NCBI GenBank assembly: GCA_016869715.1
Contig: VGDM01000013.1
Location: 24,934 to 88,933, forward strand
Direction: 5' to 3'
Length of the DNA: 64,000 nucleotides
Source of the DNA: Alphaproteobacteria bacterium
GTDB lineage: Bacteria > Pseudomonadota > Alphaproteobacteria > Acetobacterales > Acetobacteraceae
A program made the position numbers and the translations under genes. A model generated the notes under the pieces. The model was not told where the DNA came from, ran no database searches, and was given only the letters and a program-made list of their open reading frames with translations. The stretch's first letter is position 1. Every line of letters starts with the position of its first letter. Below, piece by piece: positions 26,741 to 35,910 of the stretch.

Positions 26741-26998
26741 ATGCTGGAACTGAGACCCAATTGCGAATGCTGCGGGCACGATCTGCCACCGGAAAGCCGC
26801 GATGCGCTGATCTGTTCCTTTGAATGCGCCTGGTGTGTGGATTGCGCGCGCACCAAATCGACGAGCGGGCTTTGCCCGAATTGCGGCAGGGAATTGCTGC
26901 GCCGCCCGATCCGCCCGGCAGATAAGCTCGCAAAATTTCCAGCCTCCACCGAACGCAAATTCCGCCTGGAGAAATGCGGCGGGCCAAACACCGCATGA
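26741..26998 (+). CDS. DUF1272 zinc-ribbon-like small protein
   Basis: An 85-residue protein beginning MLELRPNCECCGHDLPPES, the hallmark of DUF1272. It has eight closely spaced cysteines (CECC, CSFECAWC, CVDC, CPNC), suggesting binding of two zinc ions. Function unknown. It lies 13 bp after DUF2798 in what looks like one operon. Confidence 0.9.
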   Translation: MLELRPNCECCGHDLPPESRDALICSFECAWCVDCARTKSTSGLCPNCGRELLRRPIRPADKLAKFPASTERKFRLEKCGGPNTA

Positions 26999-27013
26999 CA
27001 GGGACAGCAAGCC

Positions 27014-27406
27014 ATGAATGAACGCCGTTTGATCTCCTCCGGTTCCAAATTCGAAGCGGAGAGTGGCTATTCCCGCGCGGTGGTGGATGGCGATTATGTT
27101 TGGGTATCCGGCACCACCGGCTATGATTACGCCACCATGACCATCGCCCCCGATGTGGTGGCGCAGGCCGAACAATGCTTCGCCAATATCAGCCGCGCCT
27201 TGGCCGAAGCCGGCTGCACCTTGGATGATGTGGTGCGCGTGCTGACTATTGTACCGCGGCGGGAAGATTGGGAGCCCTGCTTGCCCATCTTCCGCAAGCT
27301 TTTTGGCAAGGCACGCCCGGCTTCCACGCTGATCCATGCCGGGCTCCAAACCGATATCATGCGCATTGAAATCGAGGTCACCGCGCGTTTGCCGAAAAAA
27401 GGCTAA
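27014..27406 (+). CDS. RidA-family protein
   Basis: A 130-residue protein of the RidA/YjgF family, which hydrolyse reactive enamines and imines or act on related carbonyls. Visible blocks are YSRAVVDGDYVWVSGTTG, QCFANISRALAEAGCTLDD, VVRVLTIVPRREDW and a C-terminal RIEIEVTARL. The sequence is closer to the divergent RidA subfamilies than to canonical RidA, whose catalytic Arg sits in the GNPxARxxV block. It lies 15 bp downstream of the DUF1272 gene. Confidence 0.88.
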   Translation: MNERRLISSGSKFEAESGYSRAVVDGDYVWVSGTTGYDYATMTIAPDVVAQAEQCFANISRALAEAGCTLDDVVRVLTIVPRREDWEPCLPIFRKLFGKARPASTLIHAGLQTDIMRIEIEVTARLPKKG

Positions 27407-27411
27407 GCATC

Positions 27412-27813
27412 ATGCGTTTCGCCGTGGATCGCTTGGATCATCTGGTCATTACCTGCCGCGATGTGGAAATCTCCGCCTCCTGGTATCAGCGTGTGCTGGG
27501 GATGGAGCGGGAGGAATTCGGCCCGCATCGCCGCTCGTCACTCCGCTTCGGTGGGCAGAAGATCAATCTGCGCCCGGCAAGTGCTACGCAGGAAGAATGG
27601 TTCACGGGCGCGGCCGGCGGCGTGCCGGGGACGGATGATCTTTGCTTCGTGGTGACAATGAAATCGGATCAGGTGGCGGAATATCTGCGCGCCTGTGGCG
27701 TTGCGGTGGAAGTGGGGCCAGTCGCGAAGGCCGGCGCGCTTGGGCCGATCATGTCGGTTTACTGTCGCGATCCCGATGGGAACTTGATCGAGATCGCGAG
27801 CTATTTGGGTTAG
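27412..27813 (+). CDS. VOC-superfamily (glyoxalase-like) protein
   Basis: A 133-residue metal-dependent fold protein: VDRLDHLVITCRDVEISASWYQRVLGM is the standard beta-alpha start (cited here as residues 4-30), and SVYCRDPDGNLIEIASY the C-terminal metal Glu motif. Metal ligands His9 and the late Glu are present. It resembles small virulence-protein/glyoxalase I-like enzymes; substrate unknown. It begins 5 bp after the RidA gene. Confidence 0.9.
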   Translation: MRFAVDRLDHLVITCRDVEISASWYQRVLGMEREEFGPHRRSSLRFGGQKINLRPASATQEEWFTGAAGGVPGTDDLCFVVTMKSDQVAEYLRACGVAVEVGPVAKAGALGPIMSVYCRDPDGNLIEIASYLG

Positions 27814-27843
27814 CGCAGGGTTTCCGCACAGGCCGCGCATGAG

Positions 27844-28101
27844 ATGAAAAATCATTTGATCAAGCGCTCCTTTCGCCTGGCAGGGCATGCGACTTCCATT
27901 GCCTTGGAAGCGGAATTCTGGGCGGTATTGGAAGCTGCGGCAGCGCAGCGCGGCCAAAGCCTTGCTGCATTGGTGGCGGAAGTGGATACAAACCGCGCCG
28001 CGCAGGGCCTGCCACTGGCAAGCGCCTTGCGCCTTGCGGCGCTGGTCCATGCCCACACCGGACAAGCGGAAGCCATTCACCAGGATCAATCACCAGACTG
28101 A
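27844..28101 (+). CDS. Ribbon-helix-helix domain protein
   Basis: An 85-residue protein with the ribbon-helix-helix signature: LIKRSFRLAGHATSIALEAEFWAVLEAAA begins with the DNA-contacting strand and goes into helix 1 (residues 5-33), then RGQSLAALVAEVD as helix 2. This alphaproteobacterial family is annotated as ribbon-helix-helix and may bind DNA, though no regulon is known. It ends 37 bp before the CoA-transferase gene and might regulate the acyl-CoA genes downstream, which is inference from position. Confidence 0.82.
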   Translation: MKNHLIKRSFRLAGHATSIALEAEFWAVLEAAAAQRGQSLAALVAEVDTNRAAQGLPLASALRLAALVHAHTGQAEAIHQDQSPD

Positions 28102-28138
28102 ACATCATCCAACAAGACAATAACGGGAGGCATGAGTG

Positions 28139-29257
28139 ATGGGACCATTGCAGGGCATTAAGGTTTTAGAATTCGCCGGCATTGGCCCCGGCCCTTTCTG
28201 CGGCATGCTGCTCGCGGATATGGGCGCTGAGATCATTCGCATCGACCGCCCGAATGGCCACGATGGTGATCGGCGCGATATTGTTAGCCGCGGGCGGCGC
28301 TCCCTCGTGCTTGATCTCAAGAACCCGGCCGCCATTGCTGCACTGCATCGCATGATCACGGAATTAGATGTGCTGATCGAAGGTTTTCGCCCAGGCGTGA
28401 TGGAGCGCCTCGGCCTCGGCCCCGATGAAATCTGCGCACGCCATGCAAAGCTGATCTATGGCCGCATGACCGGCTGGGGGCAGGGTGGGCCTATGGCCCT
28501 GCGCGCCGGGCATGACATCAATTACATCGCGCTCACGGGCGCGCTGCACGCCATGGGAAGGCCGGATGCACCGCCCGCCCCGCCGCTCAATCTGATCGGC
28601 GATTATGGCGGCGGCGGCATGTTGCTTGCGCTTGGCATTCTCGCCGCGCTGCTGGAACGCGCGAAAAGTGGTCAGGGTCAGGTGGTGGATGCCGCCATGG
28701 TGGATGGTGCCGCGCTGTTGATGGCGCCGCTTTATGGCATGAAGGCGCGTGGGCGTTGGCATGGCGGGCGGGGCGGCAATCTTCTCGATGGCAGCGCATC
28801 TTTCTATGATACCTATGCCTGCGCCTGTGGCGGCTTTGTCGCGGTGGGGCCGATTGAACCGCAATTCTTTGCGGAAATGCTCGCGCGCCTCGGCCTGGAC
28901 GCAAGCGAATTCCAGGACCGCATGAACCCAGCCCGTTGGCCCGCACATAAGGCGAAGCTGGCTGCTGTGTTTCGCACCAAAACCCGCGATGCCTGGGCCG
29001 AGATTTTTGCCGAGAGTGATGGCTGCGTCGTACCGGTGCTGTCCATGGATGAAGCGCCGCATCACCCGCATAATCAGGCGCGCGGCAATTTCCGCTTGCA
29101 GGATGGCGCAGCAGAACCCACCCCGGCACCGCGCTTTTCGCGTAGCCAAGCCAAGCCCAGTGCCGCCCCACCGCTGCGCGGCGAAGATAGTGCTGCGATT
29201 TTGCGCGACTTTGGCTTTTCTGCTGTTGAAATTGAACAGCTAATCAAGGCATCCTGA
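28139..29257 (+). CDS. CaiB/BaiF (type III) CoA-transferase
   Basis: A 372-residue enzyme transferring CoA between carboxylic acids, or racemising 2-methylacyl-CoA. It starts [20 protein letters not shown], the first strand and loop of class III enzymes, with [14 protein letters not shown] and [12 protein letters not shown] after it, and shows the alpha-methylacyl-CoA racemase-like [12 protein letters not shown]. The catalytic Asp is expected in the [13 protein letters not shown] block. The ATG at 28139 is preferred; an in-frame GTG stands 3 bp earlier, and an out-of-frame ATG at 28132 sits after the GGAGG ribosome site. It starts a three-gene set with an acyl-CoA dehydrogenase and a Bug receptor. 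Confidence 0.92.
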   Translation: MGPLQGIKVLEFAGIGPGPFCGMLLADMGAEIIRIDRPNGHDGDRRDIVSRGRRSLVLDLKNPAAIAALHRMITELDVLIEGFRPGVMERLGLGPDEICARHAKLIYGRMTGWGQGGPMALRAGHDINYIALTGALHAMGRPDAPPAPPLNLIGDYGGGGMLLALGILAALLERAKSGQGQVVDAAMVDGAALLMAPLYGMKARGRWHGGRGGNLLDGSASFYDTYACACGGFVAVGPIEPQFFAEMLARLGLDASEFQDRMNPARWPAHKAKLAAVFRTKTRDAWAEIFAESDGCVVPVLSMDEAPHHPHNQARGNFRLQDGAAEPTPAPRFSRSQAKPSAAPPLRGEDSAAILRDFGFSAVEIEQLIKAS

Positions 29258-29283
29258 CGACAGAAGAACAAGGAAAACGCGCC

Positions 29284-30441
29284 ATGGATAACGCCGCGCA
29301 AGGACTGAAGCACCGGCGGATTTTCTCCGCCGAGCATGAATTATTCCGCAACCAATTGCGCCGCTTCATCGAAAGGGAAGTGGTACCCTTCCATCGCGAT
29401 TGGGAACGCGCAGGCCAAGTCCCGCGCGATCTATGGCATAAGGCCGGCGCGCAAGGTTTTCTCTGCACCATGCTGCCCGACGAATTTGGCGGTTGCGGCG
29501 GGGATTTTTGCCATGCCGCCGTGGTGATCGAGGAATTGGCCCGCGTGAATGCCTCGGGCGTTGCCTTTCAACTCCATTCCGACATTGTTGTGCCCTATAT
29601 CCTCGCCTATGCGCGCGCCGAACAACAACGCGCCTGGCTACCCAAAATGGCGGCGGGTGAGGTGATCGGCGCCATCGCTATGACTGAGCCTGGCATGGGC
29701 AGTGATTTGAAGGCGATCCGCACCTCGGCCACGCGTGATGGTGATCATTGGGTGATCAATGGCGCCAAGACTTTCATTTCCAACGGCCAGAATGCCGGCC
29801 TGGTGATCGTGGTTTGCCGCACGGACCCGCAGGGCGGCAGCCGCGGGCTTTCGCTGATTTGTGTAGAGGAAAACACGCCCGGCTTCACCAAAGGCCGCAA
29901 TCTTGAGAAAATCGGCCTGCATGCGCAGGACACAAGTGAGCTTTTCTTTCAGGATGTGCGCGTGCCGATCAGCCATCTTTTGGGCGAGGAAAATGCCGGC
30001 TTCCGCCAATTGATGCATCAATTGCCGCAGGAACGCCTGATCATCGCCATCCGTTGCGGTACGAGCATGGAAGCCATGCTGCACCAGACCATCGCCTATA
30101 CGAAGCAGCGCCAGATCTTCGGGCAAAAGGTCTTCGATTTCCAGGTACATCGCTTCAAGCTCGCGCAAGCTAAGGCCGAGATTGGCATGTTCCGCATCTA
30201 TTTGGATGATTGCATCGCGCGCCATATGAAGGGCGAGCTTACTGCCGAAGACGCTGCCGCGGCCAAGCTGCTCGGCACCGAAATGCAGAACCGCCTGCTG
30301 GATGATTTTCTGCAAATGCATGGCGGCTATGGCTATATGGCCGAATATGATATTGGCCGTGCCTGGGCGGATGCGCGGGTTGGGCGCATCTATGGTGGTT
30401 CTTCTGAAGTGATGCGGGAAATCATCGCCCGCACGCTTTGA
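29284..30441 (+). CDS. Acyl-CoA dehydrogenase
   Basis: A 385-residue FAD enzyme introducing a trans-2 double bond in an acyl-CoA. It has AIAMTEPGMGSDLKAIRTSA (FAD and substrate signature), HWVINGAKTFISNGQNA, RQIFGQKVFDFQ, QMHGGYGYMAEYDIGRAW, and the C-terminal YGGSSEVMREIIAR that supplies the catalytic Glu. All key positions are kept. Lies 26 bp after the CoA-transferase gene, so the two probably activate and oxidise the same acid. Confidence 0.95.
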   Translation: MDNAAQGLKHRRIFSAEHELFRNQLRRFIEREVVPFHRDWERAGQVPRDLWHKAGAQGFLCTMLPDEFGGCGGDFCHAAVVIEELARVNASGVAFQLHSDIVVPYILAYARAEQQRAWLPKMAAGEVIGAIAMTEPGMGSDLKAIRTSATRDGDHWVINGAKTFISNGQNAGLVIVVCRTDPQGGSRGLSLICVEENTPGFTKGRNLEKIGLHAQDTSELFFQDVRVPISHLLGEENAGFRQLMHQLPQERLIIAIRCGTSMEAMLHQTIAYTKQRQIFGQKVFDFQVHRFKLAQAKAEIGMFRIYLDDCIARHMKGELTAEDAAAAKLLGTEMQNRLLDDFLQMHGGYGYMAEYDIGRAWADARVGRIYGGSSEVMREIIARTL

Positions 30442-30495
30442 AAACTGTCGAACAAGACAAATCGAACAAAACAACGAGGAACGGGAGCAAACAAC

Positions 30496-31458
30496 ATGAA
30501 TCGCCGACAAATCCTTCTATCGGTCCTCGCGGCCCCCGCCATCGCGCCAAAGCTTGCGGCGGCGCAAAGCTTTCCATCGCGCCCCATCACGCTGCTGGTG
30601 CCCTTCCCGCCAGGGGGGGCCACCGATGTGCAAATGCGCGCCTTTGCCGAAGCCGCATCCCGCGCCTTTGGCGTGCAGGTGCTGACGGAAAATCGCCCTG
30701 GCGCAGGCGCAACTCTTTCCGCCGCTGGCGTCGCCCGCGCACGGCCCGATGGCTATACCATCGCGCAATTCCCGCTCCCAGCCATGCGGCTGCCTTTTAT
30801 GCAACGCATGCCCTTTAATCCGCGCACCGATTTCACCGCGATCATGCATCTGACCGGTTATCTGTTCATCATGTGCGTGCGTGGCGATGGCCCTTATCAG
30901 CGTTGGGCTGATCTGTTGGCGGATGCGCGCCGCCGTCCGGGCGAAATACGCGTCGGCAATACGGGCGCGAATGGTACGCCGCATCTCGCGAATATTGATC
31001 TCGCCACGCGTGAGAAGCTGGACATTGTGCATGTGCCCTACCGCGGTGAAGGCGACGCCATACCAAGCCTGCTCGGTGGACATATCGAAGCCTGCTCGGC
31101 TGGCTCCGGCACGCTGCCGATGATTGCAGAAGGGCGGCTTCGCGCGCTTAATGTCTGGACACGGCAGCGCAGCAAGAAGCTGCCCGATGTGCCGACGCTG
31201 CTTGATCTTGGCTATCAGGATATGGTGATCACCTCACCCTATGGGCTGGTCGGGCCGGCCGGGATGGACCCGGATATTGTCGAAAAACTGCATCAGGGTT
31301 TCCGCACAGCGCTGAATGATCCATCGCATCTTGCAACACTCGACCGCTTGGATATGCCGGTCGAATATCTGAACCCTACGGATTATGCCGCCTTCATCAA
31401 GCGTACGATTGATGAGGAAGAAGCGCGCGTGACCCGGCTTGGCTTGCGCGGTGGATAG
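30496..31458 (+). CDS. Bug-family solute-binding protein (orphan receptor)
   Basis: A 320-residue periplasmic receptor with an N-terminal signal (RRQILLSVLAAPAIAPKLAAA), then ITLLVPFPPGGATDVQMRAFA, ENRPGAGATLSAAGVA and IVHVPYRGEGDAIPSL, all typical of Bug proteins. No tctAB genes are adjacent; those at 1367-3487 are 27 kb away. Orphan Bug receptors are common in this bacterial group and may use a shared permease or act as sensors. Co-location with the CoA-transferase and dehydrogenase suggests its ligand is the acid those enzymes use. Confidence 0.92.
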   Translation: MNRRQILLSVLAAPAIAPKLAAAQSFPSRPITLLVPFPPGGATDVQMRAFAEAASRAFGVQVLTENRPGAGATLSAAGVARARPDGYTIAQFPLPAMRLPFMQRMPFNPRTDFTAIMHLTGYLFIMCVRGDGPYQRWADLLADARRRPGEIRVGNTGANGTPHLANIDLATREKLDIVHVPYRGEGDAIPSLLGGHIEACSAGSGTLPMIAEGRLRALNVWTRQRSKKLPDVPTLLDLGYQDMVITSPYGLVGPAGMDPDIVEKLHQGFRTALNDPSHLATLDRLDMPVEYLNPTDYAAFIKRTIDEEEARVTRLGLRGG

Positions 31459-31492
31459 GCCCGCCGGGGGCGTTTCGTGGCGCAATACCAAA

Positions 31493-33007
31493 TTACAGGT
31501 AGCGTTCCTTCAAGACCCGCCGAAGTAATTTGCCCGCCTCACTGCGCGGCAATTCCGCGACAAACTCAACCGCGCGGGGCTGCTTCGGCCCGGCCAATTC
31601 AGCGCGGCAAAGGGCCAGCAATTCCTCGGCCAGGGCGCCATCGCCACCCCCGTCACGCGCCACCACCAGGGCGCGCGGTCTTTCGCCAAATTCGGGATCC
31701 TTCACGCCAATCACCGCCGCCTCAATGACGCGCGGATGGGTCATCAGCACGGCCTCGATTTCGGCGGGATAGACATTCACGCCGCCCGAGAGAATCAAAT
31801 CGGCCCGCCGATCAGACAGGAAGAGAAAACCCTCCTCATCCAACCAGCCAAGATCATGCAGCGTGGCCCAGCCGCGCGCATTGTAGGCTTCGGCCGTTTT
31901 CACCGGATCATTGTGATAGGCAAAGCGCGCACCGCCTTCAAACCAGATGCGCCCAATCGAATGCGGCGGCAGCGCTGCGCTGGCATCATCCAGAATATGC
32001 ACGCGGCCATAGACTGGGCGGCCAACACTGCCCGGCTTGCGCTTCCAGCTTGCGCTATCAATCACACAAGTGCCGATCCCTTCGCTGCCGGCGTAATACT
32101 CCCAAATGATCGGCCCCCACCAAGCCAGCATGGCCTGCTTCACGGGCACCGCGCAGGGTGCGGCGGCATGGATGGCACAACGATGGCGCGACAAATTATG
32201 CGCATCGCGCATTTCTTGCGGCAGGGCCAGCAGGCGCACAAACATGGTTGGCACCCATTGGCTATGCGTCACGCCGTAATCGGCCATCACCGCGAGGCTG
32301 CGCGCCGCATCGAATTTGCGCAAGATAATCGCCGTACCGCCCAAATTGATCGTGCGCTGAACGTAACGATTAGGGGCTGCGTGATAAAGCGGCGCGGGCG
32401 AGAGATAAATGGTCGTTTCATCAAAGCCGTAAAGCTGCTGCCAGCTCATGTCGAATTCTGGCGCAAGACGATCCGCAAAGGCAATCAGCGGCCGGCGAAT
32501 GCCCTTCGGCAGGCCTGTGGTGCCGGAGGAATAGAGAAAATCTCGCCCGATCGGCACTTCGCCTGCGGGCCAGGTGGTGGAGTGGCCAGCCATCAGCGCT
32601 TCCAGCGGCACGAAGCCTGGCAATGCGCCGCCCGCGGCAAAGCGATGCCCGACGCCGGCAAGATCCAGCCTGGCGACCAGCGCGGCGAGCGACGCATCCG
32701 CCACCAACGCCACTGCGCCGGAATCGCGGAGCACATGCAAAACCTCATTCGGGCGCAAATGAATGGAAAGCGGCGTCACCATCAACCCGGCACGCTTGGC
32801 ACCATAGGTTAGGACCAGGAATTCGGGGGCATTTTCCAAGAGCAAGGCAATCGCCTGGCCCGGTGCCAGACCAAGCGCCGAAAGCCCACGCGCCATCTGA
32901 TTGGCGCGCGCATCAAGATCACGAAAGCTGAGCACCGCACCACTATCCGGAAAAATTGCGGCAGGTTTATCAGGGCTGGTCGCGGCCCATTGTGCAAGCT
33001 GCGGCAT
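31493..33007 (-). CDS. AMP-binding acyl-CoA synthetase
   Basis: A 504-residue ATP-dependent ligase activating a carboxylic acid as acyl-AMP and then acyl-CoA. Motifs are the P-loop FLYSSGTTGLPKGIRRP, EYYAGSEGIG, GWATLHDLGWLDEEGFLFL, GGVNVYPAEIEAVLMTH, and the C-terminal catalytic lysine in RSEAGKLLRR. Length is typical for medium or aromatic acyl-CoA ligases. It is convergent with the Bug receptor gene and transcribed alone. Substrate not readable. Confidence 0.93.
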   Translation of the reverse strand: MPQLAQWAATSPDKPAAIFPDSGAVLSFRDLDARANQMARGLSALGLAPGQAIALLLENAPEFLVLTYGAKRAGLMVTPLSIHLRPNEVLHVLRDSGAVALVADASLAALVARLDLAGVGHRFAAGGALPGFVPLEALMAGHSTTWPAGEVPIGRDFLYSSGTTGLPKGIRRPLIAFADRLAPEFDMSWQQLYGFDETTIYLSPAPLYHAAPNRYVQRTINLGGTAIILRKFDAARSLAVMADYGVTHSQWVPTMFVRLLALPQEMRDAHNLSRHRCAIHAAAPCAVPVKQAMLAWWGPIIWEYYAGSEGIGTCVIDSASWKRKPGSVGRPVYGRVHILDDASAALPPHSIGRIWFEGGARFAYHNDPVKTAEAYNARGWATLHDLGWLDEEGFLFLSDRRADLILSGGVNVYPAEIEAVLMTHPRVIEAAVIGVKDPEFGERPRALVVARDGGGDGALAEELLALCRAELAGPKQPRAVEFVAELPRSEAGKLLRRVLKERYL

Positions 33008-33088
33008 CGCAATTCCCGGTCAGGGGCAACCGCCATGCTTTACGAGGCGGCAGGGCGCGTCAAGCGTCGCCGCCGGGACCCTGCGCCC

Positions 33089-34321
33089 TCACGCTCCAGG
33101 CGCGATCAGCGTGCAACTCCCCGCCGAGCGCGCCCTTTGGCACGCCTGCTCCGCCTGCGCGCGCGTCAGCCACTTCACCCTTGCGGTGAAAGCTGCATTA
33201 TTGCCCTGCGCGACGCGCACCACCTCAGCCTGACCGCCACCGCCCGCCGAGGAGCGCGCCGATGAAGCCGCACTGCGCGCCAGGTTTTCTGAGGCAAAAC
33301 GCCCCAGGCTCACTGACCAACCATTCCCGCCCCCGCTTGGCGGCGGCACCGAACCGGCGCGACCAAGGGCGGTTGCCGGCGCTGCCTGGGCGGACCTGAT
33401 CAGACCAAGCCCGCGCGTAGGCGCAGCCGCCGGTGCCTGACGCGGCGCCGGTGGCGCCAGAGAAGCGGAAGCCAGCGCTGAACTGCCTGTATCCAACCCT
33501 GCACGCCGGCGCTCCGCCGGGGTGAAGGTGCTGCCATCAGGGATAGGGTCCATGCGCACGACATTGCCAAGGCTCGCCACCTGCGTACCCGCCGGCGCAG
33601 CCGGGGCAGGGGCAGCGGCCTGGGCCACCTGCATCGTCGGTGCTGGGCTGCGCTGTTGGTTCAACGCTAGCATGGTGCCGCCATCCATCCGGCGCGGCCC
33701 GCGCGGGATGCTCGTGCCGATATCGGCCGCCGCATAAACCTCGGCTGGGGCGCGGCGCGTTGGTGCCGTGCTTGCAATGCGTGGCCCGACCCGCGCCACG
33801 TAATTGCGGGTTTCATCGGGCAGGCCGCGCCCGCCCCATAGATAATCCTCCAGGCGCCGTGGCCCGGCATTATAGGCCGCCAGGAAGGCGGGCGATCCGT
33901 AAAGCTGATACATCTCTCGGATATAGGCCGCGCCGGCCTGCAAATTATCGTAAGGGTGATAGGGGTCCGGCCCCAAATTGTAGCGCTGCGCCAATTCCCG
34001 GTAGGTGCCGGGCATCACCTGCATCAGCCCCATGGCACCCACGCGAGACGTTGCACCTGGCCTGCCACCGCTTTCCTGGCGCATGACTTCGCGGATCCAA
34101 AGATCAGGCACATCAAACCGGCGGGATGCATCGCGGATCCAGGGACCCCAGGGATCGCCAGGCGGTCCGGGCGGTGAAGTGCTGTCAGGACGGTTGTAGA
34201 AGGGCCCATTGGCGTGGCGCCCCGTGCCATCTGCGCAAGCCGAAAGCACCGCCAGCAGCAGCCCCAAAACAAGAAACCGGCCATAGCCCAGTCGAAACCC
34301 GTGCATCCCCTGAAACTCCAT
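33089..34321 (-). CDS. Lytic transglycosylase lipoprotein with C-terminal SPOR domain
   Basis: A 410-residue outer-envelope enzyme cleaving peptidoglycan glycan strands. The N-terminus has a lipobox (LLLAVLSACADG), then a Slt domain: VMRQESGGRPGATSRVGAMG holds the catalytic Glu, QVMPGTYRELAQRY and FLAAYNAGPRRLEDYL are also present. A long Pro/Ala-rich linker leads to a final SPOR-like domain (GWSVSLGRFASENLARS ... AQACQRARSAGSC), which binds denuded glycan at division sites. The exact start could be the ATG at 34321 or the second ATG at 34306. Confidence 0.88.
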   Translation of the reverse strand: MEFQGMHGFRLGYGRFLVLGLLLAVLSACADGTGRHANGPFYNRPDSTSPPGPPGDPWGPWIRDASRRFDVPDLWIREVMRQESGGRPGATSRVGAMGLMQVMPGTYRELAQRYNLGPDPYHPYDNLQAGAAYIREMYQLYGSPAFLAAYNAGPRRLEDYLWGGRGLPDETRNYVARVGPRIASTAPTRRAPAEVYAAADIGTSIPRGPRRMDGGTMLALNQQRSPAPTMQVAQAAAPAPAAPAGTQVASLGNVVRMDPIPDGSTFTPAERRRAGLDTGSSALASASLAPPAPRQAPAAAPTRGLGLIRSAQAAPATALGRAGSVPPPSGGGNGWSVSLGRFASENLARSAASSARSSAGGGGQAEVVRVAQGNNAAFTARVKWLTRAQAEQACQRARSAGSCTLIAPGA

Positions 34322-34628
34322 CAGGCCTGGGGATTAGTGCCCCGAAACGGCCCCCCAAGGACTCCACCAATACCCCCGCATTGGCCCGGCCCAAGCCGTC
34401 CCGCTGATCACGCCCTAGTCATTGATACATCCAGAAACACGATCGCGACATTTCCGCCTAAGCTATTTGGAACAGGCAGGTCAAGCGTTACCCGAAGCCC
34501 ACAGCATGTGGGGTATTTGCCACGGCAATCATGACAAGATTTAGGCAAAACACCAACAGAATCGAATGTTGAATCAGAGGTTTCACACCCGAAGCTCAGG
34601 CACTACGCGCAAAACCGTCACCCATAGG
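34322..34628. other. Intergenic region without a recognisable gene
   Basis: 307 bp between the ends of the transglycosylase promoter side and the DsrE gene. No open frame with good codon use, tRNA or strong hairpin was found. On the minus strand, around 34445-34480, TTGACC lies 17 bp from TTAGGC, a weak sigma70-like pair that could serve the transglycosylase gene. The sequence is less GC-rich than its flanks. Confidence 0.4.
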
Positions 34629-35012
34629 TCACAGGCTGACGATCTGCCCGGAACCAACAGCCGCCAGAAAACTCGCCGCCCCGGCCCTTTCAACGCCGGG
34701 CGCAAGGGGCACGGCGCCCAAATCCTCGGCCCTTAGCCCGGCCTCACAGACCATGCACTGCACGCCAAGGGCGGCGATGGCGGCAAGCAGGGTGCCAACC
34801 CCGGCGACGCCGCACGCGGCCAAATGCGCCTCACGCGCATCCTGCAACAGCGGGCAATCGGCCAAAAGCAGCCGGCAGCCACCATTGGTGGCGAAAAGCA
34901 CCACATCGCGGCCAAGCGCTGCCGCGCCGCTCGCCATCACCAGGGCGTAATGGGCGCGTTCATGCCCGCCATCCAGCAGTAAAATCCCAAGTGGAGGACG
35001 CTTTTCACTCAT
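34629..35012 (-). CDS. DsrE-family protein
   Basis: A 127-residue protein with the DsrE/TusD fold outline: LGILLLDGGHERAHYALVMAS, VVLFATNGGCRLL, and a central VQCMVCEAGL holding a possible active cysteine, as in sulfur-relay proteins. DsrE-like proteins carry persulfides or modulate sulfur transfer. Its 5' end overlaps the MoeB-like gene by 4 bp; since MoeB/ThiF enzymes feed sulfur-carrier activation, a shared role in cofactor sulfur transfer is plausible but not shown. Confidence 0.8.
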   Translation of the reverse strand: MSEKRPPLGILLLDGGHERAHYALVMASGAAALGRDVVLFATNGGCRLLLADCPLLQDAREAHLAACGVAGVGTLLAAIAALGVQCMVCEAGLRAEDLGAVPLAPGVERAGAASFLAAVGSGQIVSL

Positions 35013-35830
35013 GCCCGGCAGACCGGTTCCGCCGCGCCCTCATGCGCGGACAGGTCACGAATGATCGCTTCCGGCCCACAGAGCGCACAGGCCGGGTCGC
35101 GCTTCAGCCGCACGGTGCGAAACCGCGCATCCAGGGCATCCCAAAGCAACAGCTTGCCGATCAGCGGATCACCAATGCCAAGGATCAGCTTCAACACCTC
35201 GGTCGCTTGCAGCGTGCCCATCACACCCGTGACGGCACCCAAGACGCCCGCTTCAGAACAACTTGGCACGAGGCCGGGCGGCGGCGGTTCCGGATGCAGG
35301 CAGCGATGGCAGGGGTTGGCGCCATCATGGCCATGAAACACGGAAAGTTGACCTTCGAAGCGCAGTACTGCCGCACTCACCAAGGACTTGCCGAGCAAAT
35401 GGCAGGCATCACCCAACAAAAAGCGCGTCTCGAAATTATCCGTCCCGTCGCAGATCACGTCATAATGGGGGATCAAATCCCGCGCCGCCGCCGCATCCAT
35501 CCGCCGCGCATGGATATCCACCGCCACTTCTGGGTTCAGGCCGCGCAGAGCCTCTGCCGCGCTCGCCGCCTTGTTCTCCCCAATCCGCGCGGTGGTATGC
35601 GCCACCTGGCGCTGCAGATTGGAAAGCTCCAAGGCATCATGATCCACCAGCCCGAGCGTCCCGATGCCAGCCGCAGAGAGATACAGCGCGAGCGGCGAGC
35701 CCAAGCCCCCCGCCCCCACAATCAGCACGCGCGCGGCGCGGAGCTTGGCCTGACCAAGCGCGCCCACTTCACGAAGCAGGATATGGCGGGAATAGCGCTG
35801 CAATTCCGCGCGGGAGAAGGAAAGCGACAT
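35009..35830 (-). CDS. MoeB/ThiF-family adenylyltransferase (E1-like)
   Basis: A 273-residue enzyme that adenylates the C-terminal glycine of ubiquitin-like sulfur carriers (MoaD or ThiS). It begins SRAELQRYSRHILLREVGALGQAKL (residues 6-30), with the ATP loop VLIVGAGGLGSPLALYLSA, DHDALELSNLQRQVAH, VICDGTDNFETRFLL, paired zinc cysteines CHRCLHP and CALCGPE, and the candidate catalytic Cys in VPSCSEAGVLGAV. The ATG at 35830 is preferred to the upstream TTG. No rhodanese domain follows, so this is the short MoeB form. Confidence 0.93.
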   Translation of the reverse strand: MSLSFSRAELQRYSRHILLREVGALGQAKLRAARVLIVGAGGLGSPLALYLSAAGIGTLGLVDHDALELSNLQRQVAHTTARIGENKAASAAEALRGLNPEVAVDIHARRMDAAAARDLIPHYDVICDGTDNFETRFLLGDACHLLGKSLVSAAVLRFEGQLSVFHGHDGANPCHRCLHPEPPPPGLVPSCSEAGVLGAVTGVMGTLQATEVLKLILGIGDPLIGKLLLWDALDARFRTVRLKRDPACALCGPEAIIRDLSAHEGAAEPVCRA

Positions 35831-35910
35831 CTCATTTATATGGCCGCGATGCCCTTTGGCGCGCAAGCTTGCCGCTTGCGATAGCGTCATGGCTGGCGCC
35901 TTGTGACGCC

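Noticed and set aside
31736..32812. A 358-codon plus-strand frame opposite the AMP-binding ligase
   Set aside because: The minus-strand product has all acyl-CoA synthetase motifs; the plus frame has none.
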